DNA of 26,281 nt from an uncultured beta proteobacterium. Its GTDB lineage: Bacteria > Pseudomonadota > Gammaproteobacteria > Burkholderiales > Rhodocyclaceae. How positions within the stretch are numbered: the first letter of the stretch is position 1; each line of letters opens with the position of its first letter. The stretch spans positions 1 through 26,281 of the forward strand of contig CAJBIL010000458.1 in assembly GCA_903953145.1 (NCBI GenBank), in the 5' to 3' direction. The notes below the pieces were generated by a model that made no database searches, was not told the DNA's origin, and saw only the letters and a program-made list of their open reading frames with translations. Both the position numbers and the translations under genes were made by a program. This document shows, piece after piece, positions 1-7,473 of this stretch.

Positions 1-306
1 GCCGCCGTAATAGTCATAAACGACACGTGCCGCTGAAGGTGCATCCGGGTCGATCACGCGGTTGTCACGTTCGCCGCTGACACGCAGTGTTTCCGACTCG
101 TGGTGATCAAAGACCAGGTGCGCGCTGGCGACATAGGGCAGGTTGGTCGTGATGTCACGCGCGGTGATGTCAATCTTGCCGTCCTGCATGTCCTTGGGGT
201 GGACGAACTTGATGTCGTCGATCAGGTTGAGTTCGTTGAGCAGCACGGCGCATACCAGGCCGTCGAAATCGCTACGCGTGACCAGACGAAATTTTTCTTG
301 ACTCAT
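1..306 (-). CDS. DHH-family phosphoesterase (5' part only)
   Basis: The reading frame runs from an ATG at 306 to the window edge without a stop, giving the first 102 residues. Two hallmarks of the DHH phosphoesterase superfamily are visible: an early SDFDG motif (residues 12-16), and a VFDHHES motif where the DHH residues coordinate the metal pair. Proteins of this superfamily hydrolyse phosphodiester or phosphoanhydride bonds (RecJ, nanoRNases, PPX-type pyrophosphatases). Relatives with this N-terminus are often annotated as exopolyphosphatase-like, but the DHHA1 or other C-terminal domain that would decide the substrate lies outside the window. It follows the lipoprotein gene in the same direction after a 91-base gap. 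The family call is firm; the substrate is not known. Confidence 0.85.
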   Translation of the reverse strand, partial: MSQEKFRLVTRSDFDGLVCAVLLNELNLIDDIKFVHPKDMQDGKIDITARDITTNLPYVASAHLVFDHHESETLRVSGERDNRVIDPDAPSAARVVYDYYGG

Positions 307-397
307 GACTGTGGCTCCCTTGTGCTGAATGACGATGCTTCGATAATAAATGACAGCAACCGGCGCTGGATTGATATTTAGAAATCAGTATTCAGAT

Positions 398-796
398 TTA
401 GTGTTTATCAGCCGCTTTGGTTTCTTTGGCGCTGGCTTTGCCATCCGCCGGCGCCTCTTCCTTGATGACTTTTTTCTTCGTGCCAGGCGCCTGGGCGGGC
501 GGTAACTGAGGGTCGATGGTGTCGATCTTGTTGTCGCGCATGTATGCATCCATATCGCGCCAGCCGGCGTAAACAGCGGCTTTAGGTAGCCAGGTGTAAA
601 TCGAGTAGCAATCTTCGATCGCCCGGCCGGAATGCCGGCACGCGCCGCCGACGGCCTTGCCTTCGGCTTCGGTGCGTGCCTCCTTGGCGGCCGGGTCTTC
701 AAGCCCCATTTTTTGCTGGATCTGGTCGCAGCCGTTGAGGCCAAGCATCAGTACCAGCAGTGCGCCGGCCGTCAGGTGCTTTTGTAGAAGGCTCAT
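398..796 (-). CDS. Small lipoprotein of unknown function
   Basis: A 132-residue protein starting at ATG 796; an upstream in-frame ATG at 820 would add eight residues and spoil the signal peptide. The N-terminus has a short basic start, a hydrophobic stretch and a lipobox ending LNGC, so it should be a lipid-anchored envelope protein. The middle holds two further cysteines in GACRHSGRAIEDCY, followed by an aromatic-rich segment (TWLPKAAVYAGWRDMDAYM) that looks like the conserved core. The C-terminal 40 residues are low-complexity Lys/Ala/Pro. I recognise no named family. It sits between the duplicated membrane protein and the DHH phosphoesterase, all on the minus strand, but the 90-120 base gaps do not prove an operon. 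Confidence 0.75.
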   Translation of the reverse strand: MSLLQKHLTAGALLVLMLGLNGCDQIQQKMGLEDPAAKEARTEAEGKAVGGACRHSGRAIEDCYSIYTWLPKAAVYAGWRDMDAYMRDNKIDTIDPQLPPAQAPGTKKKVIKEEAPADGKASAKETKAADKH

Positions 797-919
797 GGTT
801 GGGGCAAACACTGCAAACACGCTGATTCCTGTGGGTTATTCCTGATACACAGCATTTTAACCATAAATGGGTTGACCATTAACGATTGCCGCATGCCCGG
901 TGCCGATTGCTGCTGGCAC

Positions 920-1639
920 TTACTCGTTGCGTCGCTCATCACCGTGTCGGCGATCAGCGCCAGCAAAAGGCACTGACTTGTGACGACGATCTGTGCCGCG
1001 CCCCAATGCGTGGCTTTGTTGATGAATCTGATGCTGCTCAACCTTGTGCTGGATGGCGGCGCCAATTTCGAGCAAGGTTTCGTCGGGCAGATTTTCCGTC
1101 ATCTGGATAATTCGCTGCCGGGTCACGTCGTCACTGCGCTTCACGGCATTAAAAAGCAGCAGGAAGGTCAGTGCATTGATGACGACGAGCAGGCATTCGA
1201 GATAGAGCAGCGGCACGAAGAGCGGCCGCCGTGAGCGGTCGCCGAATGCAAAATAAAAGCTATCGAAGCTCGATCCGTCTGAGCGGAGCATCGACTGGTA
1301 GGGCTCGAATGGCGGGAAAATGAAGATCAGCGCCAGATTGAGTACCAGAAACCAGACAATCCCCTGCATGAATGAAAACGCCGGGATGTCGTCCTGATGC
1401 TTCTTGGTTTGCAGCACCAGCCAGGCGATCAACGTATTGATGCTTAGAAACATCAATTGCAGCGTGAGCAACTCCTTGTGGATCTGCTTGCTGCCAATGT
1501 GAGAAATCAGCGGGTAAAAGCCGTCGAAGCTGGGCAACATGCCTTTCGCCAGCGGCTGACTGTTGAACGGTGGAAAGAGCACCATGATCAGTGCGTTGAT
1601 CAGGGCGACGATAATCACCAGTCGCTGATATTTATTCAC
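920..1639 (-). CDS. Four-helix inner-membrane protein with internal duplication
   Basis: I place the start at a GTG at 1639, because AAGGA lies eight bases upstream and the protein then begins directly with a membrane-type N-terminus (VNKYQRLVIIVALINALIMV). The open frame extends further upstream without a good signal. The 239-residue product has four hydrophobic segments arranged as two similar halves. Each half has a helix ending in FPPF, then a loop with SFD-x-FY, then a second helix preceded by a similar approach (LMFLSINTLIAWLVL and LECLLVVINALTFLLL). The C-terminal 60 residues are soluble and end in an Arg/Asp/His-rich tail with two DRRH repeats. No family is recognised. Fusion of an ancestral two-helix unit is inferred from the repeat alone. 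Confidence 0.7.
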   Translation of the reverse strand: MNKYQRLVIIVALINALIMVLFPPFNSQPLAKGMLPSFDGFYPLISHIGSKQIHKELLTLQLMFLSINTLIAWLVLQTKKHQDDIPAFSFMQGIVWFLVLNLALIFIFPPFEPYQSMLRSDGSSFDSFYFAFGDRSRRPLFVPLLYLECLLVVINALTFLLLFNAVKRSDDVTRQRIIQMTENLPDETLLEIGAAIQHKVEQHQIHQQSHALGRGTDRRHKSVPFAGADRRHGDERRNE

Positions 1640-1802
1640 GTTCGAATTCCTTGAATTCCTTGTTTGCTGGAGTGCAGAATGCCTTGTCGTACATCCTCCA
1701 TGCGATCTGATTATCCATTTTTGAAGCATGACTGGCAAGGTGCAGCGCTTGTAAAGCCATTAGACAGCACTTTCCTAGCGTGTTCCGGCAGTCGCTAAAG
1801 AT

Positions 1803-1808
1803 TATAAT
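1803..1808 (+). promoter_or_regulatory. Candidate -10 element for ugpB
   Basis: A perfect TATAAT lies 42 bases before the ugpB ATG, giving a leader of about 35 nucleotides with the ribosome site AGGAG at 1840-1844. No good -35 hexamer is present at the usual distance (GTGTTC at 1780-1785 is poor), so an activator may be needed. The call rests on the -10 sequence only. Confidence 0.45.
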
Positions 1809-1849
1809 TGCCTGCTTGTCATTGTCCTCTTCGCTACATAGGAGCCGTT

Positions 1850-3133
1850 ATGCGTTCGATAAAAATTCTCCCCGCCCTGTTTGCCCTGGCTTTCGTGCTC
1901 CCGGTTTCTGCTGCACCGAAGGCTAAACCGCAAGTTGCCGTTAAAGCAGTGATGACCGAAATCGAGTTTTCGCATCAACTTGATGAAGCGCGGGCCGAGC
2001 GGCTGGAGAAGGTTGTCGAGCGCTTTAATACCCAGCAAAAAGAAGCCCGGGTAACGCTGATTCGCCACGTGGTGAACGATGCGCCAAAGGAAATCAACCT
2101 CGCCACGCGGGATGATCTGGCGCGTTTCATCGCTAACCGGGCCAAATTCAAGCCGCTGCATGAGGTCATGCGTGACGCAAAAGAGCCGCTCGATAGCGCC
2201 AAGTTCTCACCAGAACTTCGCGTCGGTATCGTTGATTCAAAAGGCAAATTGTTTGCCTTGCCGGTTGCCCTCGCAACGCCGGTGCTCTATTACAACAAGG
2301 TGGCATTTCGCAAGGCCGGCCTTGACCCCGATCAGCCGCCCAAAACCTGGTGGGCTGTGCAACAGGCCGCTGATAAGCTTTTTGACGCAGGTAGCCGCTG
2401 TCCTTACACCACATCGTGGCCAACCTGGGTTCATATCGACAATCTGAGCGCCTGGAATGGTGGCGAAGTGGCCGATGCCAAAGGCAATCTGGCCTTTAAC
2501 GGTCTGGTGCAGGTCAAGCACGTTGCGATGCTGGCTACCTGGCACAAAAGCAAGTTCTTCTCCTATTTTGGCCGTCGGGATGAAGCGGACAACCGCTTTG
2601 CCGCCGGGGAATGCGGCATGTTAACCAGTTCGTCGGCGCTGTACGGTGAGCTGCATGAAAACAGCAAAATCGAGATCGGCGTTGCGCCGCTGCCTTACCA
2701 CGACGACGTGCGCGATGCGCCGCAGCACACGCTGGCCGATGGCGCTTCGTTGTGGGTGGGGGCGGGCAAGACGCCCGCAGAGTACAAGGCGGTGGGACGT
2801 TTCATGAGCTTTTTGCTTGGCCCGGAAATGCAGGTTGAAATGACTGTGGCCGGCGGCTTCCTGCCGATGACGCCGGTTGCGCGGGCAGCGAGCAACAGCA
2901 AGCTGCTGAGTACGGATCTGGAAGCGTTGCAAATCGCCTATCGTCAATTGCAGAGCAAAAATACAATGCGTGCCTTGCGTGTCTCTCAGATCGAGCAGGT
3001 GCGCCTGATCATTGACGAAGAGCTTGAAGCGGTCTGGGCGAATAAAAAGCCGGCCAAAGAGGCGCTTGATACAGCGGTTCAGCGCGGTAACGTTGTTTTG
3101 CCGGCGCTACTCAAGGCGCGATTACCGCTTTGA
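1850..3133 (+). CDS. ugpB: Periplasmic sn-glycerol-3-phosphate binding protein
   Basis: The 427-residue protein starts at ATG 1850 behind AGGAG and has a classical Sec signal peptide (basic start, hydrophobic core, VSAA cleavage area). It closely resembles the E. coli UgpB family in length and motifs: LSAWNGGEVAD, VQVKHVAML, SYFGRRDEA, GECGMLTSSSA, DGASLWVGAG, and near the end IDEELEAVW followed by ALDTAVQRGN. UgpB is the solute receptor of the UgpABCE transporter, binding glycerol-3-phosphate or glycerophosphodiesters in the periplasm. The next gene is ugpQ, which fits, but no ugpA, ugpE or ugpC is adjacent, which is unusual. Membrane components must be encoded elsewhere if the system works. 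Confidence 0.93.
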   Translation: MRSIKILPALFALAFVLPVSAAPKAKPQVAVKAVMTEIEFSHQLDEARAERLEKVVERFNTQQKEARVTLIRHVVNDAPKEINLATRDDLARFIANRAKFKPLHEVMRDAKEPLDSAKFSPELRVGIVDSKGKLFALPVALATPVLYYNKVAFRKAGLDPDQPPKTWWAVQQAADKLFDAGSRCPYTTSWPTWVHIDNLSAWNGGEVADAKGNLAFNGLVQVKHVAMLATWHKSKFFSYFGRRDEADNRFAAGECGMLTSSSALYGELHENSKIEIGVAPLPYHDDVRDAPQHTLADGASLWVGAGKTPAEYKAVGRFMSFLLGPEMQVEMTVAGGFLPMTPVARAASNSKLLSTDLEALQIAYRQLQSKNTMRALRVSQIEQVRLIIDEELEAVWANKKPAKEALDTAVQRGNVVLPALLKARLPL

Positions 3134-3181
3134 TTTCTTGATGTTTAACTGCATCACTGTTTAATTCTGCCGCCGACTGTT

Positions 3182-3946
3182 TTGTTGAATAAATCGTCGA
3201 CCGGCGCTTTTTGCGGCCAAGGCTGGCCGCGTGTTTTTGCGCATCGTTGCGGCGGTGCGCTGGCGCCGGAGAACACGCTGGCCGGCTTGCGGGTTGCCGC
3301 GCAACGGGGCTGCCGGGCGGTTGAGTTCGATGTCATGCTTTCGGCTGACGGCACGCCGTGGTTGATCCACGATGAAACGCTGGCGCGCACGACCGATGGC
3401 GTGGGCCATGTCTGTGAAACGCATGATGCCGTGCTGGCGCGTCTGGATGCCGGCTGCCGGCATCACCCGGCGTTTCTCGGTGAGCCACTACCGACGCTGG
3501 CAGCCGCAGCCCAGTGCTGTCGCCAACTCGGGCTGGCCGTAAATCTGGAAATCAAGCCGGCCAGTGGTTTTGAGGCGCTGACGGGTGCGGTTGTTGCGCG
3601 CCAGGTGCTCGAATTATGGCAAGGCAGCGCGCTACCGCTGGTCTCTTCATTCTCCGAAATCGCCCTGCAATCGGCACGTAGCGTTGCGCCGGCGCTACCT
3701 GTCGGATGTCTGTGGGAGCGCCCGCCACCCGACTGGCTGCGCCGCAGCAAAGTGCTGAACGCGCTCACCCTGCATTGCGACGCCGTTGCCATCACCGATG
3801 CGTTACTGGCCGAAGCACGTGCCGGTGGTATCCCGGTGCTGTGCTATACGGTGAATGACCCGGTGCAGGCGCAAGCGCTTTTCATGCGCGGCGTGGCTGC
3901 TGTATTCAGTGATCGCATTGATCTGGTCGATGGGCGTGACGTTTGA
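3182..3946 (+). CDS. ugpQ: Glycerophosphodiester phosphodiesterase
   Basis: This is a GDPD-family TIM-barrel enzyme that splits glycerophosphodiesters into glycerol-3-phosphate and an alcohol. Visible catalytic motifs, numbered from the TTG at 3182, are HRCGG (His21-Arg22), APENT (Glu30), the metal ligands in VEFDVML (Glu48 and Asp50), IHDETL (His63) and NLEIKP. No signal peptide is seen, so it should be cytoplasmic, like UgpQ. The start is uncertain: the only plausible in-frame codons after the upstream stop are TTG at 3182 and 3185, plus CTG or ATT, and there is no clear ribosome site. The protein is about 254 residues, close to the family norm of 240-250. It lies 48 bases after ugpB, probably in the same transcript. 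Confidence 0.9.
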   Translation: MLNKSSTGAFCGQGWPRVFAHRCGGALAPENTLAGLRVAAQRGCRAVEFDVMLSADGTPWLIHDETLARTTDGVGHVCETHDAVLARLDAGCRHHPAFLGEPLPTLAAAAQCCRQLGLAVNLEIKPASGFEALTGAVVARQVLELWQGSALPLVSSFSEIALQSARSVAPALPVGCLWERPPPDWLRRSKVLNALTLHCDAVAITDALLAEARAGGIPVLCYTVNDPVQAQALFMRGVAAVFSDRIDLVDGRDV

Positions 3947-4154
3947 CTCAGATACCGTGCATCCGGCAACCGATATTGCTTGCAGGCCGCGCCAACTGGC
4001 GTTCTACAAAACTTTTTTCTGAAGCGTGGCGTATTTATTGGCTGTCAGGGCAGTTGTTGCGCTAGATCGCCTATCCATGCGGGTTGCAGGCCGATTCGCC
4101 TTATCTATTCTCGGTAACAGTTGCGTGCACGGCTTTGCTTGTCGAGATAATTTT

Positions 4155-4168
4155 TTGACGTGGACCAA
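4155..4168 (+). promoter_or_regulatory. FNR/Dnr/NNR-like binding site upstream of nirF
   Basis: The sequence TTGACGTGGACCAA is a near-palindrome matching the FNR/Dnr pattern TTGAT-N4-ATCAA at eight of ten positions, with both outer TTGA and CAA cores intact. It is centred 96 bases before the nirF ATG. With a site at -41.5, transcription would begin near 4203, where CATGCT (4191-4196) could serve as a weak -10. Crp/FNR-family proteins that sense oxygen or nitric oxide commonly control nir operons. The remaining part of this 311-base gap (3947-4257) holds no convincing gene. The match is read by eye; no scoring was done. Confidence 0.5.
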
Positions 4169-4257
4169 AGTAATGCGCAATAAAACGGTGCATGCTCCGC
4201 TGTACGTCGATACGATCACATCAATTCCCTTTACGATTGAGCCAAAGAGTGTTTTCA

Positions 4258-5421
4258 ATGCGCCGAATTCTTGTTCTGTTATCCCTCGTTTTCCTCTCTG
4301 CCTGTGCGTCGCCATCGCTGCGCGGCACAGGTGATCTTGGTCTGGTCATTGAGCGCGCCAGCGGCAAGTTGACGCTGGTCGACACCAGTAAGCGCGCACC
4401 TTATGGGCGGATTGAAGGGCTGGGTGATCTCTCGCATGCGTCTGCGGTTTATTCACGGGATGGGCGTTACGCTTTTGTCTTCGGGCGTGATGGCGGGCTG
4501 ACCAAGGTTGATCTGCTTGAAACGCGTATCGTCAAGCGCGTGATGCAGGCGGGTAATTCGATTGGCGGTTCGATTTCGCAGGATGGCCGGGTCGTGGTGG
4601 CGCAAAATTACACGCCGGGCGGCATCAAGGCGTTCGATGCTGAAACGCTCGAATTGCTTTCCGAAGTGCCGGCAGAATACGCGCCGGGCAAGTTCTCCAA
4701 AGTCGTCGGGCTGGCTGATCTGTCGGGTAACCGCTTCGGCTACGCGTTGTTTGACGGCGGCGAAATCTGGGTCAGTGACTTCTCGAATCCGAAAGCGCCG
4801 ATCACGCAGCGCTATCCGGCCGGTTTACAGCCTTACGACGGGCTGGTGACGCCGGATGGTCGTTTTTATATGGCCGGTCTGTTTGGCGAGGATGGTGTGG
4901 CTTTGCTTGATACCTGGCTGCCGGCGCAGGGGTCGCGCAAGATTCTCGAGAAATACGGGCGTGGCGAGGAAAAGCTGCCGGTCTTCAAGATGCCGCATTT
5001 GCGTGGCTGGTCGGTTGCGCAGGGCAATGCTTATCTGCCGGCGATCGGTCGGCATGAGGTGCTGGTTGTTTCGGCCGATAACTGGAAGGAAAGAGGGCGT
5101 ATCAAGGTCAAGGGGCAGCCGGTGTTTGTCATGGCGCGACCGGACGGGCGCCAGGTGTGGGTTAACTACGCCTTCCCGGACAATGGCTGGGTCGAGGTGA
5201 TTGATACCATGACCGGCAAGGTCGTGCAGACGCTGGAACCGGGTAAGGCCATTCTGCACATGGAATTTACGCCGCGTGGTGAGCATGTCTGGCTATCAGC
5301 GCGTGACGACAACAAAGTGCTGATTTACGATACGTCGAATTTTGCAAAAATTGGTGAATTTGCGGTGGATAGCCCAAGCGGCATTTTCTTCACCAGCCGC
5401 GCTAACCGTACCGGATTTTGA
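4258..5421 (+). CDS. nirF: Heme d1 biosynthesis protein NirF
   Basis: A 387-residue periplasmic lipoprotein: the start at ATG 4258, behind AAAGAG, gives a short signal peptide ending in the lipobox LSAC (Cys16). The rest is a beta-propeller-type sequence with repeats such as YSRDGRYAFVFGRDG, SISQDGRVVVAQNYTPGG and FTPRGEHVWLSARDDN, typical of NirF and of the d1-binding domain of NirS/NirN. NirF acts late in heme d1 synthesis, on the periplasmic face, and has been described as a dihydro-heme d1 dehydrogenase. Its TGA overlaps the ATG of nirDL (TGATG), so the two are translationally coupled. Length and order (F-DL-G-H) fit known nir operons. Confidence 0.93.
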   Translation: MRRILVLLSLVFLSACASPSLRGTGDLGLVIERASGKLTLVDTSKRAPYGRIEGLGDLSHASAVYSRDGRYAFVFGRDGGLTKVDLLETRIVKRVMQAGNSIGGSISQDGRVVVAQNYTPGGIKAFDAETLELLSEVPAEYAPGKFSKVVGLADLSGNRFGYALFDGGEIWVSDFSNPKAPITQRYPAGLQPYDGLVTPDGRFYMAGLFGEDGVALLDTWLPAQGSRKILEKYGRGEEKLPVFKMPHLRGWSVAQGNAYLPAIGRHEVLVVSADNWKERGRIKVKGQPVFVMARPDGRQVWVNYAFPDNGWVEVIDTMTGKVVQTLEPGKAILHMEFTPRGEHVWLSARDDNKVLIYDTSNFAKIGEFAVDSPSGIFFTSRANRTGF

Positions 5422-6395
5422 TGACTATGGAAGACGCCCTCGATTTTCGTCTGCTCAACGAGTTTCAGCGAAACTTCCCGCTCTGCCCAGCGCCGTTTGC
5501 CGATCTTGCTGCCCGGCTGGGCGTTGCCGAAAATGCGGTTCTGCGAACGCTCGAACAGTTGCGCCGGGATGGGAAAATTTCACGCGTTGGCGCTGTTTTT
5601 GCACCCAAACGCATTGGCGCCAGCACGCTGGCCGCCATGGCCGTGCCACCGGAAAAACTAGGCGTAGTGGCCGAAGCGGTGAATCGCTTTCCCGAAGTCA
5701 ATCACAACTACGAGCGCGAACACCGCTTCAATCTGTGGTTTGTCGTGACTGCCGGGTCGGAAGGGCGCTTGCAGGCAGCGCTGGGCGCCATTGAGCAGGC
5801 CGCTGGTTACCCGATTCTCAAACTACCGCTGGTGCAGGAATACCACATTGACCTCGGTTTCTCGCTGGATGGCAAAGGCGAAAAGCTGCAGCCACCTGTC
5901 CGCCCCTTTACGCCGCCAACACCGCTGGGCGAGTTGGAGCGGCGTCTGGTGATCGCGCTACAGGAAGGGCTGCCGCTTTTCATCCGACCCTTCCAGGTAC
6001 TCGCCAGCCGCGTCGGCTGTGATGAAAGCGAAGTGCTTGAACGCATCGGGCGCTGGTGCGAGGAGGGCATTATCAAGCGTTTCGGCGTGGTTGTTCGCCA
6101 TCATGAGCTGGGTTATACGGCGAATGCGATGCTGGTGCAGGACATCCCTGACACGCTGGTCGTTGAACTCGGTGAAACACTGGCTCGCGAGCCCGGCGTA
6201 ACGCTTTGCTATCAACGGCCACGTGTGTTGCCGGATTGGCCTTACAACCTGTTCTGCATGATCCACGGCCAGGCGCGCGACGAAGTTGAAGCGAAAATTG
6301 TCGCGCTACGCGAACGCCTGGGGCTGACCGGCTACGACCACGACACCTTGTTTTCACTCACCCGCTTCAAGCAAACCGGCGCCCGCTATGCGTGA
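5421..6395 (+). CDS. nirDL: Siroheme decarboxylase NirD-NirL fusion
   Basis: The 324-residue protein consists of two Lrp/AsnC-like siroheme decarboxylase halves. Residues 1-145 form the NirD-type half, with an N-terminal winged helix, KISRVGAVFAP, and the heme-site segment HNYEREHRFNLWFV (His95). Residues 165-324 form the NirL-type half, with IIKRFGVVVRHHELGYTAN and LCYQRPRVLPDWPYNLFCMIHG. The family removes the C12 and C18 acetate side-chain carboxyls of siroheme to give 12,18-didecarboxysiroheme, a heme d1 precursor, in the cytoplasm. A linker rich in Pro/Lys (about 150-168) joins the halves. The ATG at 5421 overlaps the nirF stop; a second ATG two codons later is possible. Confidence 0.93.
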   Translation: MTMEDALDFRLLNEFQRNFPLCPAPFADLAARLGVAENAVLRTLEQLRRDGKISRVGAVFAPKRIGASTLAAMAVPPEKLGVVAEAVNRFPEVNHNYEREHRFNLWFVVTAGSEGRLQAALGAIEQAAGYPILKLPLVQEYHIDLGFSLDGKGEKLQPPVRPFTPPTPLGELERRLVIALQEGLPLFIRPFQVLASRVGCDESEVLERIGRWCEEGIIKRFGVVVRHHELGYTANAMLVQDIPDTLVVELGETLAREPGVTLCYQRPRVLPDWPYNLFCMIHGQARDEVEAKIVALRERLGLTGYDHDTLFSLTRFKQTGARYA

Positions 6396-6409
6396 GCTTG
6401 CATTGATCC

Positions 6410-6898
6410 ATGTCGTGGGTGACCTTGATGGATGATATTGACCGCGCCATCATTGATCGCCTGCAAGGCGATTTCCCCATCTGCGAAAGGCCGTATGCCG
6501 AGGCCGCTGTAGCGTTGGGCATCGACGAAGATGACTTGCTGGCGCGCTTGCAGCACCTGCTCGACCGCCGTGTCCTAACGCGCTTCGGCCCGATGTTCCA
6601 GATCGAACGCATGGGCGGCGCCTTTGTTTTAGCCGCGATGTGCGTTCCCGAAGCGGATTGGGATGGCGTCGTGGATACGGTCAATGCGTTTCCCGAAGTG
6701 GCCCATAACTATCGCCGTGAAAGCCAGCAGGCGGGTGCGTTGACCGAGTTCAACATGTGGTTTGTCCTGGCAACCGAGACCCCCGCCGGGATCGCCGAGG
6801 CGGTGAAAAAAATTGAAGTAGCCAGCGGCCTGCCGGTTTATCCCTTCCCCAAGCTGAAGGAATATTTTGTCGAGATGAAGCTGGCGGTGCGTGCATGA
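6410..6898 (+). CDS. nirG: Siroheme decarboxylase subunit NirG
   Basis: A 162-residue single-unit member of the NirD/L/G/H family, most similar in pattern to the NirD half of the fusion. It has DDIDRAIIDRLQGDFP at the start, VLTRFGPMFQIERMGG in the middle, and an HNYRRE...FNMWFV heme-site region with an extra QQAGALTE insertion. The start at ATG 6410 is a choice; an in-frame ATG at 6428 (MDDIDRA) agrees better with the usual NirG N-terminus, and neither has a strong ribosome site. Its stop overlaps the nirH start (ATGA). NirG is expected to work with NirH and NirDL in removing carboxyls from siroheme. Confidence 0.9.
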   Translation: MSWVTLMDDIDRAIIDRLQGDFPICERPYAEAAVALGIDEDDLLARLQHLLDRRVLTRFGPMFQIERMGGAFVLAAMCVPEADWDGVVDTVNAFPEVAHNYRRESQQAGALTEFNMWFVLATETPAGIAEAVKKIEVASGLPVYPFPKLKEYFVEMKLAVRA

Positions 6899-7392
6899 GT
6901 AGTATTGCAGCCAACGTAGCCAAAGACCTCGACCGGCGACTGGTGCTCGCCACGCAGGGTGGTTTGCCGCTCGTCGCGCGCCCCTATCACGCGCTGGCCG
7001 AACAATTGAATGTGCCGGTAGATCAAGTACTGGCGCGCCTTGCAGCCATGCTCGCCAGTGGCGTTATTCGCCGCATCGGTGCTGTGCCTAACCATTATGC
7101 GATTGGTTACACCGCCAATGGGATGAGCGTCTGGGATGTGCCCGACGAGCGCATCGACGAACTCGGGGCACGCATTGGTGCGCTTGATTTCGTTACCCAT
7201 TGTTACCACCGTCCGCGTAAACTGCCGGCATGGACTTACACCCTGTTCGCCATGGTGCATGGTGGTTCGCGTGAGGAGGTGCTACTCAAGGTGGCTGAAA
7301 TCGCCACCTTGCTGGGGGCCGACTGTCGCGCGCACGATGTCCTGTTTTCGACGAAAATTCTCAAAAAAACCGGGCTCCGGATTGGTGCTTAG
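6895..7392 (+). CDS. nirH: Siroheme decarboxylase subunit NirH
   Basis: A 165-residue NirL/NirH-type unit that starts at ATG 6895, overlapping nirG by four bases. It carries VIRRIGAVPNHYAIGYTANGM, with the conserved His of the siroheme site, then THCYHRPRKLPAWTYTLFAMVHGG, and a C-terminus (HDVLFSTKILKKTG) that parallels HDTLFSLTRFKQTG of nirDL. It retains His in THCYHRP where the fusion's L half has TLCYQRP, so the two B-type units are not identical at the heme pocket. It closes the visible nir operon: the next gene is a DUF3334 gene, not nirJ. Confidence 0.92.
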   Translation: MSSIAANVAKDLDRRLVLATQGGLPLVARPYHALAEQLNVPVDQVLARLAAMLASGVIRRIGAVPNHYAIGYTANGMSVWDVPDERIDELGARIGALDFVTHCYHRPRKLPAWTYTLFAMVHGGSREEVLLKVAEIATLLGADCRAHDVLFSTKILKKTGLRIGA

Positions 7393-7415
7393 GCGCTTGG
7401 CCAGCCCTTGAAAGC

Positions 7416-7457
7416 CACGGTACTTTGGCCGTGATAACAGTTTTATTTCTTACCGTG
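7416..7457 (+). other. Overlapping inverted repeats in the DUF3334 leader
   Basis: CACGGTA at 7416-7422 can pair with CCGTG at 7429-7433 (the CACGG part) or with TACCGTG at 7451-7457 (all seven bases). The two pairings exclude one another. The distal arm touches the GAGG at 7457-7460, a possible but rather distant ribosome site for the ATG at 7474. A weak terminator for the nir operon is an alternative reading, since TTTTATTT follows the first stem. Function is unproven. Confidence 0.3.
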
Positions 7458-7473
7458 AGGCGATTGGCAGGCC

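Noticed and set aside
100..381. Plus-strand frame opposite the first gene
   Set aside because: The minus strand encodes the SDFDG and DHH motifs, so this frame is a shadow.
4026..4334. Plus-strand frame running through the nirF upstream gap
   Set aside because: It overlaps the nirF signal peptide in another frame, starts without a ribosome site, and resembles no protein; the gap is better explained as regulatory.
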